Source: Pseudomonas sp. KNUC1026 (GTDB taxonomy: Bacteria; Pseudomonadota; Gammaproteobacteria; Pseudomonadales; Pseudomonadaceae). From it: a DNA stretch of 64,000 bases. Shown in pieces: positions 19,484 through 28,710 of this stretch. The notes beneath the pieces were generated by a model, which did not search any database, had not been told where the DNA came from, and was given only the letters and a program-made list of their open reading frames with translations. A program made the translations under genes and the position numbers. The stretch lies in contig NZ_CP087138.1 in assembly GCF_021650705.1 (NCBI RefSeq), forward strand, positions 496,001 to 560,000, in the 5' to 3' direction. Each line of letters opens with the position of its first letter. The stretch's first letter is position 1.

Positions 19484-20203
19484 TCAATGCGCCGGGGCCA
19501 GCCCGCGTTCGAGCCAGGTACGGCTGGCGAAGGTCACCAGGGCGTCCAGCAGCAGTGCCAGCAATGCCGTGCAAGCGGCGCCTAGCACCAGCTGTGGCTG
19601 GTTGTTCAGGGCGATGCCGGGGAAGATCAGGCTGCCCAGGCTGTTGGCGCCGATCAGAAACGACAGGGGTGCAGTGCCCACGTTCAGCGCCAGCGCCACA
19701 CGCACACCGCCGATGATGATCGGCACGGCGTTGGGCAACTCCACCTGCCAAAGCACCTGGCGCGGGGTCATGCCGATGCCCGTGGCCGCTTCCTTGAGCG
19801 AGCCCTCGACATTTTTCAGGCCCTCGTAGGTGTTGCGCACGATCGGCAGGAGGGACGCAAGGAACAAGGCGAAGATCGCAGGGCCGGCACCGATGCCGAG
19901 GATGCCCAGGGCAATGGCCAGCACGGCCAGCGGCGGCACGGTGTTACCGATGTTGAACACTTGCATGAAGCGCTCTGCTGTATGAGCGCGTTGCGGGCGG
20001 CTGAGCCAGATCCCGGCGGGCACGCCGACCAGGATGGAGGCGAGCATTGAAGCGAGCACCAGTTCCAGATGCGCTTGCAGGTAAAACCACAAATCGTCCT
20101 GGTAGTGCCGCAGTGTGTCTAGGCCGATCCATTGGATCAGCAGGGCGAGGATCACCACGATGGTCGCGGCGCCCAACAGCCCTTTTCCATAGCCTTTAGC
20201 CAC
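19484..20203 (-). CDS. Osmoprotectant ABC transporter permease 2
   Basis: This is the first gene of the operon, a second permease of about 239 residues with the coupling motif EAATGIGMTPRQVLWQVELP and membrane helices throughout. I choose GTG 20203 (VAKGYGKG), which follows AGGAGCTCCTCT. The frame stays open to 20338, but that extension encodes a low-complexity Ala/Arg/Ser stretch unlike a transporter N-terminus. It is upstream of the binding-protein gene by 25 nt. Homologous to but clearly distinct from permease 1. Confidence 0.88.
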   Translation of the reverse strand: MAKGYGKGLLGAATIVVILALLIQWIGLDTLRHYQDDLWFYLQAHLELVLASMLASILVGVPAGIWLSRPQRAHTAERFMQVFNIGNTVPPLAVLAIALGILGIGAGPAIFALFLASLLPIVRNTYEGLKNVEGSLKEAATGIGMTPRQVLWQVELPNAVPIIIGGVRVALALNVGTAPLSFLIGANSLGSLIFPGIALNNQPQLVLGAACTALLALLLDALVTFASRTWLERGLAPAH

Positions 20204-20585
20204 AGAGGAGCTCCTGTATTTCGGTCGGCGCAGAGCGGTCGTTGGCGCTGCTCGAAGTGAGCCGCCACTGCCTTCTGCGCGAGAAGCAGCCCGTGCTGCG
20301 GAGCCTGGCGAACAGGGCGCGGCGCGGGCCATGAGCACAACCTCGTCAGGTTGAAAGTTGCCGTTTGAACGGCCCCCGACGAAAGGTCATATCGGGGGAG
20401 TGGACGTCTCCGGGGTCGGAAAGGTTCCCATAAAAGACGGCACTTGGCCACCTTCTATCACCCTCAGTCACTTTCCCAAGCCGTCGTCGCGCTTGAGAAA
20501 ATGCCACCGCTGAAGGCCTCTGGATCAGTATCTGCACGCCGTTGAAAACATTTGAAGCTGTTACTCGGTAGCGTTTTTTTAGTGC
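20204..20585 (-). promoter_or_regulatory. Structured 5' leader upstream of the osmoprotectant operon
   Basis: No gene is supported here. On the transcribed strand there are two abutting perfect hairpins, CCCCCGA/TCGGGGG (20373-20398) and the palindrome GCCGTT-CA-AACGGC (20360-20373), followed by a third weaker one with GCGCAGA arms nearer the start codon. This density of structure suggests an mRNA leader. I could not match it to a riboswitch class I know. Confidence 0.4.
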
Positions 20586-20633
20586 GTGAAGAAAATTAGG
20601 TCACTTGAACAATATTCTTTAAAGGTATATTTC

Positions 20634-21008
20634 GTGACCTGGATTGTGAGGTTCGACGATGAGTTCGAACAGGAATTCTTTGAATTGCCCGAATGTGTCC
20701 AGGACGAGCTGCTGGCCCGCCTCGGGCACCTTGAAAGGGAAGGGCCGCTATTGGGGCGCTCCTACGTTGACACGCTCAACGCCTCTGGCTTTGCACGCAT
20801 GAAGGAGTTGCGCTCTACGGCAGCTCAGAGCGCATGGCGTGTCGCATTCGCTTTCGACCCGCAGCGTACCGCGATCATTTTGGTGGCTGGAACCAAGTCA
20901 GGTATCAGTCAGACCCGTTTCTATCGGTGGCTGATCGAAGTTGCCGACCGGCGATGGATCCGCCACATCGAAGGTCTACAGGAGGCCAATAATGGGAAGG
21001 ACACTTGA
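20634..21008 (+). CDS. HigB/RelE-superfamily toxin (Gp49-like)
   Basis: The predicted 124-residue product has the phage Gp49/HigB-like pattern: VRFDDEFEQEFFELP, a central R-containing block (FARMKELRS), WRVAFAFDP, and AGTKSG before a C-terminal helix. Such toxins are ribosome-dependent mRNA interferases of the toxin-first TA type. The frame is open from 20586; GTG 20634 behind AAGG gives the conserved N-terminus. It overlaps the antitoxin start by 17 nt. Confidence 0.8.
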   Translation: MTWIVRFDDEFEQEFFELPECVQDELLARLGHLEREGPLLGRSYVDTLNASGFARMKELRSTAAQSAWRVAFAFDPQRTAIILVAGTKSGISQTRFYRWLIEVADRRWIRHIEGLQEANNGKDT

Positions 21009-21318
21009 TGAAATCACCCACACCCTTCCGTCAGCCCGACGAAAGAAGATTGAGCAGCGCACCGAGCAATTGATTCACGAGCATGCCTCATTGCAGCAAC
21101 TGCGTAACGAACTCGGCCTGACTCAGGAAGTGCTTGCACAGCTGTTGGGTATGCAACAGGCGAGCGTGTCACGGCTTGAAAAACGTACCGATATGCTGAT
21201 TTCGACACTACGAGGCTATATCGAGGCTATGGGAGGGACACTGGATCTGGTTGCAAGGTTGCCTGGCAAGGAGCCGGTGCTCGTTCAGGGGATCGCTGAT
21301 CTCAAGACGGAGCGCTGA
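20992..21318 (+). CDS. HigA-like XRE antitoxin
   Basis: The 108-residue product contains an XRE-type helix-turn-helix ([29 protein letters not shown]) in its second half. It should neutralise the upstream toxin and autorepress the pair by binding the promoter. ATG 20992 lies inside the toxin gene, the usual coupling in HigBA modules. The N-terminal 45 residues are highly charged and helical, probably the toxin-binding part. Confidence 0.85.
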   Translation: MGRTLDEITHTLPSARRKKIEQRTEQLIHEHASLQQLRNELGLTQEVLAQLLGMQQASVSRLEKRTDMLISTLRGYIEAMGGTLDLVARLPGKEPVLVQGIADLKTER

Positions 21319-21338
21319 CGGCGCTCCCCTATATACGC

Positions 21339-21344
21339 TACAAT
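21339..21344 (+). promoter_or_regulatory. prfC: Candidate -10 element for prfC
   Basis: TACAAT lies 37 nt before the prfC start, with CTGACG 18 nt upstream as a possible -35. This is inferred from spacing alone. Confidence 0.3.
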
Positions 21345-21380
21345 CCCCGCCCTTTTTCACCGTCACCCCGGGCACCCTTC

Positions 21381-22964
21381 ATGACCCAACAGGCCGCTGA
21401 AGTCGCGAAGCGCCGTACCTTCGCCATTATTTCCCACCCCGATGCGGGTAAAACCACCATCACCGAAAAACTGTTGCTGATGGGCAAGGCCATTGCGGTG
21501 GCCGGGACGGTGAAGTCGCGCAAATCCGACCGCCATGCCACCAGTGACTGGATGGAAATGGAGAAGCAGCGCGGCATTTCCATCACCACCTCGGTGATGC
21601 AGTTCCCCTACCGCGAGCACATGGTCAACCTGCTCGACACCCCCGGCCACGAAGACTTCTCCGAAGACACCTACCGCACCCTCACAGCGGTGGACTCGGC
21701 GTTGATGGTGCTCGACGGCGGTAAAGGCGTCGAGCCGCGTACCATCGCGCTGATGGACGTGTGCCGCCTGCGTGACACGCCCATCGTGAGCTTCATCAAC
21801 AAGCTCGACCGCGACATCCGCGACCCCGTCGAGTTGCTCGATGAAATCGAAGCGGTGCTCAAGATCAAGGCCGCGCCGATCACCTGGCCGATCGGCTGCT
21901 ACCGCGACTTCAAGGGCGTTTACCACCTGGCGGGCGACTACATCGTGGTCTACACCCCCGGCCACGGCCATGAGCGCACCGAGGCCAAGATCATTCAGGG
22001 CCTGGATTCGGCCGAGGCGCGGGAGTATCTGGGCGACGACTATGCAAGCTTCGTCGATCAGCTGGAGCTGGTGCAGGTCGCTTGCCACCCGTTCGATGCC
22101 GATGAATTCATGCGCGGCGAGATCACCCCGGTGTTCTTCGGCACGGCACTGGGCAACTTCGGCGTAGACCACGTGCTCGACGCAGTCGTCGACTGGGCGC
22201 CGCGCCCGCTGGCCCGTGAAGCCCGCGAGCGCACCGTGCAGCCGGTAGAAGAGAAGTTCTCAGGCTTCATCTTCAAGATCCAGGCGAACATGGACCCCAA
22301 GCACCGCGACCGCATCGCGTTCATGCGCATCTGCTCGGGCAAGTACGACAAAGGCATGAAGATGCGCCATGTGCGCCTGGGCAAGGACCTGCGCATCGGC
22401 GATGCGCTGACCTTCTTCTCCTCCGAGCGTGAACAGCTCGAAGAAGCCTGGGCCGGCGACATCATCGGCCTGCACAACCACGGCACCATCCAGATCGGCG
22501 ACACCTTCAGCGAAGGCGAGGCGCTGGGCTTCACCGGCATCCCGCACTTCGCCCCGGAGCTGTTCCGCCGCGTGCGCCTGAAAGACCCGCTCAAGTCCAA
22601 GCAACTGCGCCAGGGCCTGCAGCAGCTGGCCGAAGAGGGCGCCACCCAGGTATTTTTCCCGCAGCGCAGCAACGACATCATCCTCGGTGCCGTAGGCGTG
22701 CTGCAGTTCGATGTGGTCGCCAGCCGGTTGAAGGAAGAGTACAAGGTCGAGTGCGTTTACGAGCCGATCACCGTGTGGTCCGCCCGCTGGATCGAGTGCG
22801 CCGACAAGAAGAAGCTCGAAGACTTCGAGACCAAAGCCATGGAAAACCTGGCCGTCGATGGCGGCGGGCACCTGACCTACCTGGCGCCGACCCGCGTGAA
22901 CCTATCGGTCATGGAAGAACGCTGGCCGGATGTGACCTTCCGCGCGACGCGCGAGCACCATTAG
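21381..22964 (+). CDS. prfC: Peptide chain release factor 3
   Basis: This translational GTPase recycles RF1/RF2 from the ribosome after peptide release. The 527-residue protein is full length: P-loop HPDAGKTT, switch region [29 protein letters not shown], and NKLD for guanine recognition, followed by domains II and III typical of RF3 (ending ATREHH). The stop TAG at 22962 is followed after two bases by the heptamer array. Confidence 0.97.
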   Translation: MTQQAAEVAKRRTFAIISHPDAGKTTITEKLLLMGKAIAVAGTVKSRKSDRHATSDWMEMEKQRGISITTSVMQFPYREHMVNLLDTPGHEDFSEDTYRTLTAVDSALMVLDGGKGVEPRTIALMDVCRLRDTPIVSFINKLDRDIRDPVELLDEIEAVLKIKAAPITWPIGCYRDFKGVYHLAGDYIVVYTPGHGHERTEAKIIQGLDSAEAREYLGDDYASFVDQLELVQVACHPFDADEFMRGEITPVFFGTALGNFGVDHVLDAVVDWAPRPLAREARERTVQPVEEKFSGFIFKIQANMDPKHRDRIAFMRICSGKYDKGMKMRHVRLGKDLRIGDALTFFSSEREQLEEAWAGDIIGLHNHGTIQIGDTFSEGEALGFTGIPHFAPELFRRVRLKDPLKSKQLRQGLQQLAEEGATQVFFPQRSNDIILGAVGVLQFDVVASRLKEEYKVECVYEPITVWSARWIECADKKKLEDFETKAMENLAVDGGGHLTYLAPTRVNLSVMEERWPDVTFRATREHH

Positions 22965-22966
22965 GA

Positions 22967-23022
22967 GCTTCAAGCTTCAAGCTTCAAGCTTCAAGCTTCA
23001 AGCTTCAAGCTTCAAGCTTCAA
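22967..23022 (+). repeat. (GCTTCAA)8 heptamer array
   Basis: Eight perfect tandem copies of GCTTCAA start two bases after the prfC stop and run up to a terminator hairpin. The opposite arm is a TTGTAGC array at 23070-23097. Confidence 0.97.
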
Positions 23023-23024
23023 GT

Positions 23025-23061
23025 AAAAGCGGGGTCCTCAATACTGCGAAGGCCCGCTTTT
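23025..23061. terminator. Bidirectional terminator between convergent prfC and dppF
   Basis: AAAAGCGGG pairs with CCCGCTTTT over a 19-nt loop. The A and T tracts on either side make it work in both directions. It is bracketed by the two heptamer arrays. Confidence 0.7.
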
Positions 23062-23069
23062 GCTCTTGC

Positions 23070-23097
23070 TTGTAGCTTGTAGCTTGTAGCTTGTAGC
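23070..23097 (+). repeat. (TTGTAGC)4 heptamer array
   Basis: There are four perfect tandem copies of TTGTAGC, preceded by CTCTTGC. Read as GCTACAA on the other strand it differs from the left unit GCTTCAA only at the central base, so the arrays could pair with one T-T mismatch per heptad. Confidence 0.95.
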
Positions 23098-23106
23098 TAG
23101 CAACTT

Positions 23107-24074
23107 CTATATGAATTGTTCGGCATAGTGGCAAGCCACCTGCCGCGTGCCCACCTGCCTGAACACCGGCTCCTCAGCCGAACACCGCTCGGTCGCATAC
23201 GGGCAGCGCTTGTGGAAGGCGCAGCCTGACGGCGGGTTGAGCGGGTTGGGCAGTTCGCCGGCGATCTTGATCTTGGGCTTGTCCGGGTCGGGCTTCAGGG
23301 TCGGGGTGGCCGAGAGCAGCGCGCGGGTGTAGGGGTGCAGCGGGTTGGCGTAGATGTCTTCCTTGGGCCCCATTTCCGCCGGGCGGCCGAGGTACATCAC
23401 CAGCACGTCGTCGGCTACGTGGCGCACCGCGGCCAGGTTGTGGGAAATGAACACATAGCCGGTCTGGTACTGCTGCTGCAGGTCCATGAACAGGTTCAGC
23501 ACCTGCGCCTGGATCGACACATCCAGCGCCGAGGTGGGTTCATCGGCCACCAGTACCTTCGGTTGCAGCATCATCGCCCGGGCCAGCGCGATGCGCTGGC
23601 GCTGGCCGCCGGAGAACATGTGCGGGTAGCGGTGGTAATGCTCTGGGCGCAGGCCCACCTGTTGCATCATCGCCTGCACTTTTCCCGGCGCTCGGTGCGC
23701 GAGAGGCTGGTGTTGATCAGCAGCGGCTCGGCCAACTGATCGCCGACCTTCTGCCGCGGGTTAAGCGAAGCGTAAGGGCTCTGGAACACCATCTGCACCT
23801 CACGGCGCAGTTGCTTGCGCTCGGACTTGCTGGCGCCGGCGACCTCGGTACCGGCAATCTGCAACGAGCCGGCGGAGAGTTCTTCGATCAGCGTGAGCGC
23901 ACGCGCCAGTGTGGATTTGCCACAGCCTGACTCGCCCACCACCGCCAGGGTTTTGCCGGCGTGCAATTCGAATGAAACGCCGTTGAGCGCCCTCACCAGA
24001 GCATGGGGCTTGAACAGCCCTCGGGAGACTTCGTAGTGGCGCGTCAGATTACGCGCGCTGAGAACGACGCTCAT
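23107..24074 (-). CDS. dppF: Dipeptide ABC transporter ATPase DppF (one frameshift)
   Basis: This is the second ATPase of the Dpp/Opp-type peptide importer. The N-terminal part has Walker A VGESGCGKST and QMVFQSPYASLNPRQ. The C-terminal part has FSGGQRQRIALARAM, Walker B LVADEPTSALDVS, ISHNLAAVRHVAD and the OppD/F tail with Cys in CAFHKRCPYA and CHYAEQ, which in relatives binds a [4Fe-4S] cluster. The two parts are in different frames; one extra T in TTTT 23680-23683 joins them into 322 residues. ATG 24074 overlaps the dppD stop by one base. The break is most likely a sequence error. Confidence 0.9.
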
Positions 24075-25042
24075 CACGCCACCTCCTGGTTAAGCGGATA
24101 GAAGCAACGGGCCAGGCTCTGGCGTTTAGGGTCCAGCGCCGGGCGCTGGGTGTGGCAATCAGGCTGAGCGTAGGGGCAGCGCGGCGACAGCAGGCAGCCT
24201 TGCGGGCGGTCGTAGCGGCCCGGCACCATGCCCGGCAACGTGGCCAGGCGCTCGGCATCGTTGCTGTGCTCGGGGATCGCTGCCAGCAGCGCTTCGCTGT
24301 AAGGGTGCGCCGGCTCATCGAACAGCTGCGGCACATGGCCCAGCTCCACCGCCTGGCCTGCATACATCACGCACACGCGCTGGGCGGTTTCGGCCACCAC
24401 GGCCAGGTCGTGGGTGATCAGGATCAGGGTCATGCCCTGTTCCTTCTGCAGGTTCAGCAACAGCTCCATGATCTGCGCCTGGATGGTCACGTCCAGTGCC
24501 GTGGTCGGTTCGTCGGCGATCAACAGCTTGGGCTCGGCAGCAATGGCCATGGCAATCGCCACGCGTTGGCTCATGCCCCCGGAGAGTTGGTGCGGGTAAG
24601 CGTCGAGCCGGCTTTCCGGGGCCGGGATCTCGACCTTCTTCAGCAACTCCAGTGCGCGCTGGCGAGCGGCCTTGCCCTTGAGGCCAAGGTGCGCGTGCAG
24701 CACTTCTTCGATCTGGTAACCCACGGTGTAGCTGGGGTTCAGGGCCGTCATCGGGTCCTGGAACACCATGGCCAGGTCCTTGCCGACGACGCGGCGGCGC
24801 TGGCGCTTGCTCAGGCGCTGCATGTCGTTGCCGTCGAAGTTCACCGAGTCGGCAGTGATGATGCCGGGGGCGTCGATCAGGCCCATCAGCGCCATCATGG
24901 TGACCGATTTGCCCGAGCCGGATTCGCCAACGATGGCCAGCACTTCACCCCGCTCCACGGACAGGTTCAGGCCGTCTACCACCGGGACCGCGTTCTTGTC
25001 ACCGAAACGCACGCTGAGGTTCTTGATTTCCAGTAATGCCAT
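24074..25042 (-). CDS. dppD: Dipeptide ABC transporter ATPase DppD
   Basis: This is the first ATPase of the importer, 322 residues and intact. It shows Walker [12 protein letters not shown]-loop [15 protein letters not shown], signature [15 protein letters not shown], Walker [15 protein letters not shown], switch [10 protein letters not shown], and the C-terminal oligopeptide-transporter extension with the Cys pattern [14 protein letters not shown]. It lies 11 nt after dppC and overlaps dppF by one base. Confidence 0.95.
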   Translation of the reverse strand: MALLEIKNLSVRFGDKNAVPVVDGLNLSVERGEVLAIVGESGSGKSVTMMALMGLIDAPGIITADSVNFDGNDMQRLSKRQRRRVVGKDLAMVFQDPMTALNPSYTVGYQIEEVLHAHLGLKGKAARQRALELLKKVEIPAPESRLDAYPHQLSGGMSQRVAIAMAIAAEPKLLIADEPTTALDVTIQAQIMELLLNLQKEQGMTLILITHDLAVVAETAQRVCVMYAGQAVELGHVPQLFDEPAHPYSEALLAAIPEHSNDAERLATLPGMVPGRYDRPQGCLLSPRCPYAQPDCHTQRPALDPKRQSLARCFYPLNQEVA

Positions 25043-25053
25043 GGTCGTTCTCC

Positions 25054-25965
25054 TCAGAGCGCGTTCTTGAGTTTCGGGTCCAGCGCATCGCGCAGGCCAT
25101 CACCCATCAGGTTGATCGCCAGCACGCTGAGCAGGATGGTCAGGCCAGGCAGGCTCACCACCCACCAGGCACGCTCGATGTAGTCGCGGGCCGAAGCCAG
25201 CATGGTGCCCCACTCCGGCGTCGGCGGTTGCACGCCAAGGCCCAGGAAGCCCAGCGCTGCGGCGTCGAGGATTGCCGAGGAGAAGCTCAAGGACGCCTGC
25301 ACGATCAGCGGCGCCATGCAGTTGGGCAGTACGGTGATGAACATCAGCCGTGGCAGGCTCGCACCGGCCAGCCGTGCGGCGGTCACGTAGTCACGGTGCA
25401 GCTCGCCCATGACTGCCGCGCGGGTCAGGCGCACGTAGGAGGGCAGCGAAACGACCGCAATGGCGATCACGGTATTGATCAGGCCTGGGCCAAGGATGGC
25501 GACGATCGCCACAGCCAGCAGCAACGAGGGCAGGGCCAGCATCACGTCCATAAGGCGCGTGATCGCCGGGCCCATCAGGCGCGGGAAGAAACCCGCCAGC
25601 AGGCCCAGCAGGATGCCCGGAATCAGCGACATCACCACCGACGACAGGCCGATCAGCAGCGACAGCCGCGCCCCATGAATCAACCGGGAGAGCAGGTCGC
25701 GGCCCAACTCATCGGTGCCCAGCAGGTAGGTGAATTGCCCGCCCTCAAGCCAAGACGGCGGCGTGAGCAGGGCGTCGCGGAATTGCTCGCTGGGGTCGTG
25801 CGGCGCGACCCAGGGCGCGAACAGCGCGCAGAAAACGATCAGCACGATGAACGCAAGGCCGGCGACGGCGCCTTTGTTGCGTGAGAAAGCTTGCCAGAAT
25901 TCCTTCAGCGGCGAAGGGTAGAGCAGGCTTTGGTCCAGCGCGGTGGCCGGGGTTTGAGTTTTCAT
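25054..25965 (-). CDS. dppC: Dipeptide ABC transporter permease DppC
   Basis: The 303-residue inner-membrane permease has an N-terminal OppC-type segment ([15 protein letters not shown]) and five to six helices. Its coupling loop contains [20 protein letters not shown]. It pairs with DppB 10 nt upstream. Confidence 0.95.
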   Translation of the reverse strand: MKTQTPATALDQSLLYPSPLKEFWQAFSRNKGAVAGLAFIVLIVFCALFAPWVAPHDPSEQFRDALLTPPSWLEGGQFTYLLGTDELGRDLLSRLIHGARLSLLIGLSSVVMSLIPGILLGLLAGFFPRLMGPAITRLMDVMLALPSLLLAVAIVAILGPGLINTVIAIAVVSLPSYVRLTRAAVMGELHRDYVTAARLAGASLPRLMFITVLPNCMAPLIVQASLSFSSAILDAAALGFLGLGVQPPTPEWGTMLASARDYIERAWWVVSLPGLTILLSVLAINLMGDGLRDALDPKLKNAL

Positions 25966-25975
25966 GTCAGGGCCC

Positions 25976-26986
25976 TCAGCGCTGATGACGGATGCGTGGG
26001 TTGGCCAGGCCGTAGAGAATGTCCACGAAGAAGTTGACCAGGATCACCAGGCAGGCGATCAGCAGGATGCCGTTCTGCACCACGGGATAGTCGCGGGCGC
26101 CGATGGCCTCGATCAGCCACTTGCCGATGCCCGGCCAGGAAAAGATCGTTTCGGTCAGCACAGCACCGGCGAGCAGGGTGCCCACTTGCAGGCCGAACAC
26201 GGTAAGCACCGGGATCAGCGCGTTGCGCAGGCCGTGGATGAACACCACGCGCGTGGGCGAGAGGCCCTTGGCCCGCGCGGTACGGATGTAATCCTCGCGC
26301 AGCACTTCCAGCATCGAGGAGCGCGTCATGCGTGCGATCACCGCCAGTGGAATGGTGCCCAGCACGATCGACGGCAGGATCAGGTGCTTGAGCGCGTCCA
26401 GCCAGGCGCCTTCGTCTTCGCTGTAGAGCGTGTCGATGAGCATGAAGCCGGTGTGCGGCTGGATGTCGTAGAGCAGGTCGATGCGCCCGGAGACCGGCGT
26501 CCAGCCCAGGCTCACCGAAAAGAACATGATCAGGATCAGGCCCCACCAGAAGATCGGCATCGAATAACCCGCCAGGGAAATGCCCATCACGCCATGGTCG
26601 AACAGCGAGCCGCGCTTGAGCGCGGCGATCACCCCTGCCAGCAGGCCGAACACCCCGGCGAACAGCAGCGCCGCCAAGGACAGCTCAAGCGTTGCCGGGA
26701 ACAGGTTGAGGAACTCGTGCCACACGCTGGTGCGAGTGCGCAGCGACTCCCCCAGGTTGCCGTGGGCGAGCTGGCCGATGTAGTCGAAATACTGCAAGTA
26801 CAACGGCTTGTTCAGCCCCAGCCGTTCCATGGCCTGGGCGTGCATTTCGGGATCGACGCGCCGCTCGCCCATCATCACTTCCACCGGGTCTCCGGGGATC
26901 ATGCGAATCAGTGCGAACGTCAGCAGGGTGATGCCGAAGAAGGTGGGGATCAACATCCCCACTCGGCGGGCAATGAAGCTAAACAT
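25976..26986 (-). CDS. dppB: Dipeptide ABC transporter permease DppB
   Basis: The 336-residue permease begins MFSFIARRVGMLIPTFFGIT, the standard DppB N-terminus, with RMIPGDPVEVM and coupling loop RTARAKGLSPTRVVFIHGLRN. It is the first gene after the dppA hairpin in the dppBCDF run and forms the translocation pore with DppC. Confidence 0.95.
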   Translation of the reverse strand: MFSFIARRVGMLIPTFFGITLLTFALIRMIPGDPVEVMMGERRVDPEMHAQAMERLGLNKPLYLQYFDYIGQLAHGNLGESLRTRTSVWHEFLNLFPATLELSLAALLFAGVFGLLAGVIAALKRGSLFDHGVMGISLAGYSMPIFWWGLILIMFFSVSLGWTPVSGRIDLLYDIQPHTGFMLIDTLYSEDEGAWLDALKHLILPSIVLGTIPLAVIARMTRSSMLEVLREDYIRTARAKGLSPTRVVFIHGLRNALIPVLTVFGLQVGTLLAGAVLTETIFSWPGIGKWLIEAIGARDYPVVQNGILLIACLVILVNFFVDILYGLANPRIRHQR

Positions 26987-27007
26987 GGTTCAGGCTACCT
27001 CATCAGC

Positions 27008-27041
27008 GCCCGGTCCCACGTGCACGTAACGTGGGCCGGGC
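27008..27041 (-). terminator. Strong hairpin between dppA and dppB
   Basis: GCCCGG-t-CCCACGT pairs with ACGTGGG-CCGGGC (13 bp with one bulge) over a short loop. Such hairpins after binding-protein genes usually stabilise the upstream mRNA and reduce read-through, giving excess binding protein over permease. No T run is seen. Confidence 0.6.
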
Positions 27042-27047
27042 GATCAT

Positions 27048-28641
27048 TTACTTCACCTGGGTGGTGGCGAAGTTGTTATTGGTCAAAGGGCTGATGGTGT
27101 AGCCCTCGACGTTCTTGCGCATGGCCACGAACAGCTTGGGGTACGCCAGGCTCAGCCACGGTTGTTGCTGGTTGAAGATCACTTGCGCTTGCTCATAGAG
27201 CGCAGCGCGTTTGCCAGGGTCGGTTTCGGCGCGGGCCTGATTGATCAGGTCGTCGAAGCCCTTGTCGCACCAGCGCGCGGCGTTTTCGCCACTGCGCGCC
27301 GCATCGCAGCTCAGGTTGGGGCTGAGGAAATTGTCCGGGTCGCCGTTGTCGCCGGCCCAGCCATAGAAGGCCAGGTCGTGCTGGCCCAGCTTGATGGCCT
27401 TGACCATCTCCCCCATTCCATGGTGCGAATGTCGGCTTTGAGGCCAACCTTGGCCAGGTCCGCCTGCAACAGCTGCGACGACAGCCCCGGGTTGGGGTTG
27501 GTAGGGCCGCCGCCGTTGCGGGTGAATACGGTGAACGTGGTGCCTTCCGGTACGCCGGCCTCACGCAGCAGGGCGCGTGCCTTGTCCGGGTCATGGGGCA
27601 GGTCTTTGACCTGCTGGTTGAAGCCCAGCAGGGTCGAGGGGTATGGGCCTGTGCCTGCCACCGCATTACCGTCGCCGAACAGTGTGCGAACCAGGTTCGG
27701 TTTGTCCAGTGCCATCTGGATCGCCTGGCGCACCCGCACGTCCTTGAGCCACTTGTGCTCGGTGTTCATCGCCACGTAGCTGACCAGCAGGGCCTCTTTG
27801 TCCTGCACTTGCAGCGCCGGGTCGGCCTTGATGGCGTTGATGTCGTCAGGTTTGGGATAGACCATCACCTGGCACTCGTTGGCACGCAGCTTCTGCAGGC
27901 GAGTGTTGGAGTCCACGGTAATCGCAAATACCAATGGATCAGCGTGCGGTTTGCCGGCGAAGTAATCCGGGTTGGCGCGGAAACGCACTTGAGCGTCCTT
28001 GGCATAGCGGCTGAAAATGAACGGGCCGGTGCCGATGGGCTGGGCGTTGAGTTTTTCCGGGGTGCCGGCCTTGAGCAACTGGGCGGCGTATTCGGCTGAA
28101 TAGATAGAGGTGAAGCCCATTGCCATGTCGCGCAGGAAGGGCGCTTCAGGGCGGGTCAGGTAAAAGGTGACGGTCATGTCATCGACCTTCTCGACGCGTT
28201 CGAGCAGGTCCTTGAAGCCCATGGCTTCGAAATACGGATAGCCCATCGGGGCCAGTGCATGCCAAGGGTGCTTGGGGTCCAGCTGGCGCTGGAAGCTGAA
28301 CAGCACGTCGTCGGCAGTCATGGTGCGCGTGGGTTTGAAGTATTCGGTGGTGTGGAACTTCACCCCGGGCCGCAGGTGAAAGGTATAGCGCTTGCCGTCT
28401 TCGCTGATGTCCAGCGTTCGGCCAATGAAGGCACGATATCGGTGGTGCCGGGCTTGAACGTCACCAGGCGGTTGAACACGGTTTCGGCGGAAGCATCGGC
28501 GGTGGTGGCCGCGGTGTATTGGACGATGTCGAAACCTTCCGGGCTGGCTTCGGTGCACACCACCAAAGGCTTGGCGGCGGCCGTAGCGCAGAGGCCGAAC
28601 AGCGTCGCGGCAAGTGCGGCGCGCAGTGCTTGCGGGTTCAT
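27048..28641 (-). CDS. dppA: Dipeptide-binding protein DppA, paralogue 1 (two frameshifts)
   Basis: This is a periplasmic peptide-binding protein of the SBP_bac_5 family feeding DppBCDF. It has a Sec signal (MNPQALRAALAATLFGLCATAAA), then VVCTEASPEGFDIVQYT, YTFHLRPGVKFH, PIGTGPF and GWAGDNGDPDNFLSP, all typical. Two one-base gaps break it: CC at 28411-28412 and C5 at 27410-27414 (plus strand); restoring one base at each gives a continuous 531-residue protein. Both copies in this cluster carry Cys pairs conserved in DppA. It is about half identical to paralogue 2 by eye. Confidence 0.9.
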
Positions 28642-28672
28642 GATAGGCCCTCTTCTGGCAAACAACGGGTGT

Positions 28673-28703
28673 GGCCACCGCAGTTAGGACAACGGCGGTG
28701 GCC
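28673..28703 (-). terminator. Hairpin after the OprD-family porin gene
   Basis: GGCCACCGC pairs with GCGGTGGCC over a 13-nt loop, just past the porin stop at 28711. It lacks a T tract. Confidence 0.5.
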
Positions 28704-28710
28704 TCGGGGT

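Noticed and set aside
20206..20338. N-terminal extension of osmoprotectant permease 2
   Set aside because: The codons give a low-complexity Ala/Arg/Ser stretch, while GTG 20203 has a good ribosome site and a normal transporter N-terminus.
22967..23097. CRISPR array
   Set aside because: The repeats are 7-nt tandem units without spacers, and no cas gene is present.
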